Assembly (NCBI GenBank): GCA_021838985.1
Contig: JAKCCC010000108.1
Span: 1 to 6,742, forward strand
Length of the DNA: 6,742 bases
Direction: 5' to 3'
From: Planctomycetota bacterium
Lineage (GTDB): Bacteria; Planctomycetota; Phycisphaerae; WQYP01
Shown one piece after another: positions 1-4,377 of this stretch (its first letter is position 1; each line of letters starts with the position of its first letter). The position numbers were made by a program, and so were the translations under genes. The notes under the pieces are model-generated. The model searched no databases. It was not told the DNA's origin and saw nothing but the letters and a program-made list of their open reading frames with translations.

Positions 1-51
1 AATCGTAAAGCCACACTTGGCGCAGCATAGTTTGATCGTATCCAATTCCAT
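1..51 (-). CDS. Start of an unidentified cysteine-rich protein (partial, runs off the left edge)
   Basis: Seventeen codons are visible, MELDTIKLCCAKCGFTI, running from an ATG at 51-49 to the window edge. The start is well supported: AAGGAG (63-58 on the minus strand) lies six bases upstream. The CCxxCGF pattern at residues 9-15 looks like the first half of a zinc-ribbon or rubredoxin-like knuckle, although an iron-sulfur ligand set is also possible. The gene lies in the same direction as the sulfur operon and could be its last member, but the DNA around it is AT-richer than the rest, so it may belong to a different unit. The family cannot be named from 17 residues. The ribosome-binding context (CGATAAGGAG) is identical over ten bases to that of sat. 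Confidence 0.6.
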   Translation of the reverse strand, partial: MELDTIKLCCAKCGFTI

Positions 52-54
52 CTT

Positions 55-279
55 TTACTCCTTATCGAACATCATAGAGAATCGGAGACCCTTGTCCCAT
101 CGGGAAACGGCGCGATATCTTTTAGGTACGCTGGCCTGATCCAACGTCAGGAACAAACCTATTAACCCTTTAGATACATACATCATCTTTGCGAATATCA
201 GGACCGTGCCGCCTGTCCGCTGGGGTGAGCCCGTTAGAACGTGCCCCGCGGGCGGAGCGGCTAGCCAGTCTGTTTTCAC
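55..279 (-). CDS. Doubtful small ORF, 74 codons, or non-coding leader
   Basis: An open frame starts with a GTG that overlaps the TGA of the DUF1634 gene (GTGA at 279-276) and ends with a TAA inside the leader of the next gene. The overlaps at both ends would suit an operon member. Against it, no Shine-Dalgarno sequence precedes the GTG, I recognise no family, and the composition changes sharply in the middle. Codons 1-27 are GC-rich and repeat-like (a CCCGCGGG palindrome at 245-252), while the rest is AT-richer. A shorter version could begin at either of two ATGs (MMYVSKGLIG). The translation has one short hydrophobic run (GLIGLFLTL) and a basic, aromatic C-terminal part. I lean towards a non-coding spacer with repeat remnants, possibly carrying the promoter of the left-edge gene. 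Confidence 0.2.
   Translation of the reverse strand: MKTDWLAAPPAGHVLTGSPQRTGGTVLIFAKMMYVSKGLIGLFLTLDQASVPKRYRAVSRWDKGLRFSMMFDKE
58..63 (-). promoter_or_regulatory. Ribosome binding site of the partial left-edge gene
   Basis: AAGGAG on the minus strand, six bases before the ATG at 51. It is a consensus Shine-Dalgarno sequence and is the main evidence that the 17 visible codons begin a real gene. Confidence 0.65.
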
Positions 280-740
280 GACAACACCACCAGGGCCAAC
301 ACCAGCAACAGCAAGACCACCAAGGCGACCAGCCCATAAAACCAGTCACGCTCCCCCACGACAAACAGCACGGCGCAGGTGGCCACCCGAATGACCGGCG
401 TCAGCACGAGGATGAAGATTCCCGCGTCAATAATGTCCTCGCCATGACCCTGCCAAATGCCATGCCAAACCACAGCGGGGTTATAGCTGGATTTTTCCAG
501 CATGTGTTGGAGCGTCGGCGGCTGGTGGCTGAAACTGAGCCCCAAGCCCACCAACATGACCACCACGCTGGCCGCCACACCAAGGCGCAGCACCCACGCG
601 GATACGTCCTGCAAAAGGAAGCCAGTCCGCGCCGTCGGGTCGCAACCGGCCGCCGCCTTCTTTTCCGGCCGTGCCGGGGCCGGCGGACCAGTTCCCATCC
701 CAGGCTCACGGCAGTTTGGATCAACCTGCTTGGTATTCAC
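276..740 (-). CDS. DUF1634 family small membrane protein
   Basis: This is a 154-residue membrane protein of the DUF1634 family, known mainly as the constant neighbour of one TauE/SafE permease subfamily; its biochemical role is not established. After a Pro/Ala-rich N-terminal tail (about residues 1-42), three membrane segments are visible at about 47-69, 103-127 and 134-153. The family signature is present: TPVIRVA at 114-120 entering the second half of helix 2, then ERDWFY at 130-135 before helix 3. The GTG at 740 is chosen because GGGAG lies eight bases upstream. An in-frame ATG at 698 has no ribosome binding site and would give 140 residues. The frame is also open further upstream, into the 774-926 repeat. 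The gene is separated from its permease partner by that repeat, which is likely a late insertion into the gap. It is probably an accessory subunit of the permease (inference). Confidence 0.85.
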   Translation of the reverse strand: MNTKQVDPNCREPGMGTGPPAPARPEKKAAAGCDPTARTGFLLQDVSAWVLRLGVAASVVVMLVGLGLSFSHQPPTLQHMLEKSSYNPAVVWHGIWQGHGEDIIDAGIFILVLTPVIRVATCAVLFVVGERDWFYGLVALVVLLLLVLALVVLS

Positions 741-748
741 GACCGCAT

Positions 749-753
749 CTCCC
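749..753 (-). promoter_or_regulatory. Ribosome binding site of the DUF1634 gene
   Basis: GGGAG on the minus strand, eight bases before the GTG at 740. It favours this GTG over the ATG at 698 and over longer starts inside the neighbouring repeat. Confidence 0.5.
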
Positions 754-836
754 AAGCCCGCGCTGGAGCCTCCTAAGTAGGAACGCCGAATGAATGCGGC
801 GATTGAAACGAGGCTTCCGGATGGTCCCAGTAGCAA

Positions 837-851
837 GCACGGTCCCCGTGC
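837..851. other. Short perfect hairpin inside the 774-926 element
   Basis: GCACGG-TCC-CCGTGC, a six-base-pair stem with a three-base loop. A run of T (858-862) follows on the plus strand after a six-base gap, so it loosely resembles a terminator in that direction only, where no gene is seen. GTGCCGT at 848-854 can alternatively pair with ACGGCAC at 874-880, so two folds compete. Confidence 0.55.
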
Positions 852-875
852 CGTGGCTTTTTCGTTTGGTTTAAC

Positions 876-892
876 GGCACGCGGAGCGTGCC
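876..892. other. GGCACGC/GCGTGCC hairpin inside the 774-926 element
   Basis: GGCACGCGGAGCGTGCC forms a perfect seven-base-pair stem with a three-base loop. On the minus (transcribed) strand it is not followed by a T run, so it is not a convincing terminator for the operon. It may instead shape the intercistronic RNA or be a recognition site of the element. Confidence 0.6.
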
Positions 893-923
893 TACTACTA
901 GCGCATTCATTCTGCGTTCCTAC

Positions 924-1778
924 TTAAATGTGCACGTGCAATCCGCCTACCAGCATCTGGACGCCGGTAATCGCCAACACCACCGCGAATATTTTTCGCA
1001 CCAGAACATTGGACATGCGCTCCATCATCTTCGTGCCCAGTAATGCCCCCAGGAGCACGGAGGCCGCGACCGGCACCACCACAAACGGCAGCACCAGGCC
1101 GCGGTGCAAATACACCCCCGCGGCGGCGGCAGCGGTTACGCCAATCAGAAAATTGCTGGTGGCGGTGGCGACTTTCACCGGCAGATGCATCGCCCGCTCC
1201 ATCGACAGCACGTTCAGGACGCCCGCCCCGATACCCAAAACCCCCGCCAGCACGCCGGCGACGGACATCACGCCGCTGGCCGCGGGAACCTGCCGGCCCC
1301 GGTAGCACACTTCCCGCCGCATCCTTCGATCAAAGTAGGATCCGCTCATCTTGAGCCAGCGCGCCAGCCGGTCTCCTTGCGCTTCCCGCGGCAGCTCCTC
1401 ACCGATTTTGGCGAGCAGGGGGATCAACGATATCAGCAGCGTGGCGCCGAACAGAATTTTCAGCACGTCGCCATTGAGAAACCTGGCCAGTACGGCCGCG
1501 CCGAGGATCGCCCCCGCCACCGTAAAGAAGTTCAGGAACATGGCGATGCGGACATTGGTAATATGATCCCGCACGTACACCGAGCCGGCCCCGCTGGATA
1601 CCGCGATCACCGACACCACGCTGGCGCCAATGGCCTGCTCAATGGGCAAATGCATGAACAGCGTCAGCATCGGTACAATCACGATGCCGCCACCCAACCC
1701 GCTGATGGCGCCGATCACACCGCCGAGCAGGGAAACCACGGCGATCTTCAGAAGGCAGAAGAAACAGGGCCAGGGCAT
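924..1778 (-). CDS. TauE/SafE family permease (sulfite or sulfur-anion transporter candidate)
   Basis: This is a 284-residue inner-membrane permease of the TauE/SafE family (PF01925), whose members are linked to export or uptake of sulfite, sulfonates and similar anions. The two-fold internal repeat is clear. The first half has GAISGLGGGIVIVPMLT at residues 23-39; the second has AGVLGIGAGVLNVLSM at 178-193, then LPVKVATATSNFLIGVTAAAAAGVY at about 199-223. The cytoplasmic loop between the halves has SYFDRRMRREVCYRGRQVP (146-164), typical as I recall of the subfamily paired with DUF1634, and that partner is the next gene. About seven or eight hydrophobic segments are visible. The ATG at 1778 follows TGGAG by seven bases. 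The gap from sat is 53 bases. The stop codon lies in the terminal repeat of the 774-926 element. Its position after sat suggests handling of sulfite or sulfate, but the substrate is inferred. The second glycine motif is unusual (GIGAG...VL rather than GIGGG...VP). Confidence 0.87.
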   Translation of the reverse strand: MPWPCFFCLLKIAVVSLLGGVIGAISGLGGGIVIVPMLTLFMHLPIEQAIGASVVSVIAVSSGAGSVYVRDHITNVRIAMFLNFFTVAGAILGAAVLARFLNGDVLKILFGATLLISLIPLLAKIGEELPREAQGDRLARWLKMSGSYFDRRMRREVCYRGRQVPAASGVMSVAGVLAGVLGIGAGVLNVLSMERAMHLPVKVATATSNFLIGVTAAAAAGVYLHRGLVLPFVVVPVAASVLLGALLGTKMMERMSNVLVRKIFAVVLAITGVQMLVGGLHVHI

Positions 1779-1831
1779 CGGGTAACTCCATTAACCTGTC
1801 GACCGAACGACGGCCTCCGGCGAGGCGAAAC

Positions 1832-3052
1832 TCAAGCGGCGGTTACGGTGGCCGCTTCCTTTTCCCGCTGGTAATAATCCATCAGGATTTTGGCCACTTC
1901 GGGCCGGGCGAATTCGGGCGGCAGATCCTGCCCGGCGGCAAGCATCTCCCGCACCTTGGTGCCCGAAAGCATGACAAAATCCTCTTTCTTATGCCCCGCG
2001 GGGGCCTCCCGCATCATGATTACGTCGCCCACCACTTTCGAATACGCGGTGTTGTCGGCCTCGAAAATCTGAATTTGCAAGGCCCCGGCGGGCACTTCCT
2101 CGTGAAAAATCTTTTGAGCGTCAAACGGTCCGTAATAACTGCCCACTCCCGCGTGATCCCGCCCGACGATCAAGTGCGTGGCGCCCATGTTCTGGCGGAA
2201 GACGGCGTGCAGCACCGCTTCGCGCGGGCCGGCGTAAAGCATGTCAAAACCATAACCGGTGATCTCCACCGTATGGGGCTGGAAATAAAGTTCGACCATT
2301 TTGCGGATGCAGGCGTCGCGGACCTCGGCGGGAATGTCGCCGGGCTTCAGTTTGCCCAGCAGCATGTGGATGACCGCCCCATCGGCCCCCACGCGCTCCA
2401 TGGCGATTTTGACCAGCGCTTCGTGGGCCCGGTGCATCGGGTTACGCGTCTGAAAAGCGACCACCTTGTTCCAGCCATTCCGCCGGATCATCTCTCGAAT
2501 CTGGCCGGCGGTGCGGAAGGTTTCAGGAAATTGCGCCGCGAAATACGAGTAATTCAGCACCTGGATCGGTCCGGCGATAAAGCAAGCTCCGGCGGCTAAA
2601 AAGTTTTTTACGCCCGGGTGGGCCGGATCGGTGGTGCGGAACACTTTTTCGCTTATCCGTTTCATCTGCGCCTCGCTGGCTTGGTCGATGGCGGTAACGT
2701 CCTGAATGGCCAGGACGGGGTTGCCCTCGACATTGGGATCAAGCAGGGCGATACGCTTGGCGCTGCGGATGGCCGAGGCATCCTTGACCGCGTTGATGAT
2801 GGGGACCGGCCAGAACAGGCCGCCGGGGGTCCGCATATTTTCAGCCACGGCCAGGGAATCGGCTAAATTCATGTAACCCGTCAACGGATTGAAATAGCCG
2901 CTGCCCAGCATCACCGCGTTGGCGGCCGCCTGCGAGCATACCACCAGTTTCGGCAGGCTTCTGGCGGCATCCAGCAGGGCCGCCCGTTGGGCGGCATCGG
3001 CGACATACAGGGGATGGAGCGTCGCGGATCCATGGGGTTTAATCGGACTCAT
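1832..3052 (-). CDS. sat: Sulfate adenylyltransferase (ATP sulfurylase), dissimilatory type
   Basis: Sat catalyses sulfate + ATP = APS + PPi in the cytoplasm: sulfate activation in reducers, ATP-forming in the reverse direction in oxidizers. The 406-residue length is normal for the single-domain homo-oligomeric enzyme, with no APS kinase domain. The PUA-like N-terminal domain covers about residues 1-165 (NPLTGYMN at 55-62, RIALLDPNVEGNPVLA at 100-115). The catalytic domain follows with QTRNPMHRAHE at 201-211 (nucleotide-binding HxxH-type motif), MLLGKLKPGDIP (230-241), GYGFDMLYAGPREA (266-279), GRDHAGVGSYYG (297-308) and LSGTKVREML (362-371). All are intact, so it should be active. The sequence resembles the Sat of sulfate-reducing bacteria. 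ATG 3052 is chosen over an upstream in-frame start at 3082 because AAGGAG stands seven bases before it. That site overlaps the qmoC stop, which suggests translational coupling. Confidence 0.97.
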   Translation of the reverse strand: MSPIKPHGSATLHPLYVADAAQRAALLDAARSLPKLVVCSQAAANAVMLGSGYFNPLTGYMNLADSLAVAENMRTPGGLFWPVPIINAVKDASAIRSAKRIALLDPNVEGNPVLAIQDVTAIDQASEAQMKRISEKVFRTTDPAHPGVKNFLAAGACFIAGPIQVLNYSYFAAQFPETFRTAGQIREMIRRNGWNKVVAFQTRNPMHRAHEALVKIAMERVGADGAVIHMLLGKLKPGDIPAEVRDACIRKMVELYFQPHTVEITGYGFDMLYAGPREAVLHAVFRQNMGATHLIVGRDHAGVGSYYGPFDAQKIFHEEVPAGALQIQIFEADNTAYSKVVGDVIMMREAPAGHKKEDFVMLSGTKVREMLAAGQDLPPEFARPEVAKILMDYYQREKEAATVTAA

Positions 3053-3059
3053 ACAGGTT

Positions 3060-3065
3060 CTCCTT
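3060..3065 (-). promoter_or_regulatory. Ribosome binding site of sat, overlapping the qmoC stop codon
   Basis: AAGGAG on the minus strand, seven bases before the sat ATG at 3052. The qmoC stop TAA (3066-3064) shares its two A bases with it, so ribosomes ending qmoC finish directly on the sat start signal. Confidence 0.8.
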
Positions 3066-4377
3066 ATCGTTCGTTGGTGCATGATTCGTCTTGAAAACGC
3101 CGAGCTGGGGCGTCAGCGGGGACCCCACCCCCGGCCAGTCCGCCGAGGGTCGCCGGGGCGACTGAACTGCTCCGCCTCTGTGCGGACCGGGGGCTATATA
3201 CAGCCGGGGCGCCGAGCCTCGCGCCGATCCCGGTAGCCATCGGGAGGGCCGTCAACAGCCCCGACTGTTCCAGCTCCCGCGCCTGTTCTTTAACGGCCTT
3301 CAGATAAATGGCCAGCGGCCGATAGGCCAGGTGGGCCCATTTCATAAAGGGAACCTCCACAACCAGCATGGGCACCGCGATGGCCAAATGAATGACATAA
3401 GTCAGGTACGCGGGCAGCGCCAGATCCAGCAGGCGAAACGCGTTGACCAAAATGCCGGTCAGGGCGGTCAAAAATAGCAGGATCAAAAACATCCAGTCGG
3501 AGGCGTGGGAAAAGCGGTGCATCTCCTCGCGTTTGCGCCAACGGCTGATCATCGCGTCGCCGGAATAATACAGGATGGCGAAGGCCGCGTAATATCCCAG
3601 CCAACTCAGCGCCGTGAAACGCGGGCCATTGACCTGCAGCCACGGTAGGAAAAACATGACCAGTACGAACATGGTGACGTAGCCCGTGACCAGAATAAAG
3701 TGTTTCCGCCAGCGGTTGGGCTTTTCACAATTCCGCCATTTCGCCTGCACGAGCGCCTGCGCCAGCAGCACCTTCAACTGGCGGACGTACACCGACCAGG
3801 GTGGTTTGGATCCATCCAACATCAGCCGGGCCATATGCAGGGAATTGGTCAGAAGGAAAAAGGTCAGCAGGCTGGCCAAAACCCAGTCGGAGATATGCAC
3901 CCAGTGCACCGGGATAAAAGTTCCCATCGCCACGCGGGTTGTGACCATTCGCGCCGGGGTAAACGCCCCGGAAAGTGCGAACAAGGCCACCACCAGCAAA
4001 CCCACCGCCGCCACCGCCCCCACTTCCCACCAGACGGAACGATACAGGCGCCGGGAAATCCCGGTCCAATCGTAGCGCGTGATCGCGCACCGGCGCAGGG
4101 CCATCATCGTTTCCCCGGGGTTGGCGCCGCGCGGACAGTGCTGGGAACATTGGCCGCAATAATGACACAACCATATATCGGGATCCCGGATCAACCGGTC
4201 TTTCAACCCCCACTGCAGCCAGAGCATTTCCTTGCGGGGAAATGGATCCTTTTCCGGCGACAGCGGGCAAACCGTCGAGCACGTGGCGCACTGAAAGCAC
4301 TGGTTGAACGTATTGGCTCCGAATTCAACCAGGTCTTGCTTGAAATCCAGGGATGGCTTGATGCTGGCCACGCCCAT
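3064..4377 (-). CDS. qmoC: QmoC, membrane subunit of the quinone-interacting oxidoreductase
   Basis: QmoC anchors the Qmo complex in the inner membrane and passes electrons between the cytoplasmic QmoAB/AprBA and the quinone pool. The 437-residue protein is an HdrC-HdrE-like fusion. The HdrC-like part has two cubane motifs, C27-C30-C33-C37P and C71-C74-C77-C81P. The b-type cytochrome part has about six membrane segments, near residues 119-138, 160-180, 226-246, 257-274, 294-316 and 322-345. Several histidines could bind haem (H158, H161, H181, H287, H291, H330, H348). The usual end of the family seems to come after AIYLKAVKEQARELEQ (356-371). Here about 58 further residues follow, rich in Gly, Ala, Ser, Arg and Pro and overlapping a DNA repeat (residues 412-421), so the tail is probably acquired. 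The ATG overlaps the qmoB stop (TAATG). A GTG two codons later (4371) is better spaced from AAGGAG and may be the true start. Confidence 0.94.
   Translation of the reverse strand: MGVASIKPSLDFKQDLVEFGANTFNQCFQCATCSTVCPLSPEKDPFPRKEMLWLQWGLKDRLIRDPDIWLCHYCGQCSQHCPRGANPGETMMALRRCAITRYDWTGISRRLYRSVWWEVGAVAAVGLLVVALFALSGAFTPARMVTTRVAMGTFIPVHWVHISDWVLASLLTFFLLTNSLHMARLMLDGSKPPWSVYVRQLKVLLAQALVQAKWRNCEKPNRWRKHFILVTGYVTMFVLVMFFLPWLQVNGPRFTALSWLGYYAAFAILYYSGDAMISRWRKREEMHRFSHASDWMFLILLFLTALTGILVNAFRLLDLALPAYLTYVIHLAIAVPMLVVEVPFMKWAHLAYRPLAIYLKAVKEQARELEQSGLLTALPMATGIGARLGAPAVYSPRSAQRRSSSVAPATLGGLAGGGVPADAPARRFQDESCTNER
3116..3143 (-). repeat. GC-rich dispersed repeat, copy inside the 3' end of qmoC
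   Basis: These 28 bases match 6715-6742 at 24 of 28 positions in the same orientation, with the core CCACCCCCGGC-AGTCCGC on the plus strand. They encode residues 412-421 of QmoC (GGLAGGGVPA). The surrounding ~100 bases are equally repeat-like. TCCGC and GCGGA at 3171-3175 and 3182-3186 form a hairpin. GGCT and AGCC at 3192-3195 and 3202-3205 form another. GCCGGGGCG occurs twice, at 3152-3160 and 3203-3211. The repeat probably extends over about 3110-3215, of which only part is represented at the right edge of the window. Confidence 0.6.

Larger units (their letters stand above)
774..926. repeat. 153-bp palindromic element with 25-bp terminal inverted repeats (MITE-like)
   Basis: The arms at 774-798 and 902-926 are inverted copies matching at 24 of 25 positions; each begins TAAGTAGGAACGC and continues to GAATGAATGCG. 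Inside are two perfect short hairpins, at 837-851 and 876-892. There is no room for a transposase, so if mobile it would be moved in trans. Both ends carry a TA dinucleotide, the target duplication made by the IS630/Tc1-mariner family. Removing the element with one TA leaves the permease frame closed by TAG at the same codon and a gap of about 33 bases to the DUF1634 GTG, a normal operon spacing. In the present sequence the permease stop codon TAA is the outermost three bases of the right arm. In the transcript the arms could fold into a long stem between the two cistrons. Confidence 0.8.

Noticed and set aside
71..98. Sigma-70-like promoter for the left-edge gene (GGGACA, 16 bases, TATGAT on the minus strand)
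   Set aside because: The -35 box matches at only four of six positions, the spacer is short, and transcription would begin only about a dozen bases before the start codon. It is too weak to list as a feature.
189..776. 195-codon open frame on the plus strand
   Set aside because: It is antisense to the DUF1634 gene, which has family motifs and membrane helices. The plus-strand product is Gln/His/Arg-rich and unrecognisable.
741..836. Longer DUF1634 protein starting at 836 inside the repeat
   Set aside because: The frame is open only because it reads into the inserted element. The GTG at 740 has a ribosome binding site, and the family domain begins well after it.
774..926. CRISPR array or tRNA in the repeat between the permease and DUF1634 genes
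   Set aside because: There are only two inverted arms, with no regularly spaced direct repeats and no cloverleaf arrangement or T-loop sequence.
1813..1826. Possible terminator GCCTC-CGGC-GAGGC between sat and the permease gene
   Set aside because: The stem has only five base pairs and no T run follows on the transcribed strand, so termination here is unlikely and the operon probably continues.
1104..1874. 256-codon open frame on the plus strand
   Set aside because: It lies antisense to the permease gene and the end of sat. Its translation is rich in His, Gln, Arg and Gly, with no family resemblance and no ribosome binding site. It is a by-product of GC-rich codon use on the other strand.
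3053..3082. Longer sat starting at 3082
   Set aside because: The ten extra residues overlap the qmoC end, and the consensus ribosome binding site points to ATG 3052, which also gives the usual family N-terminus.
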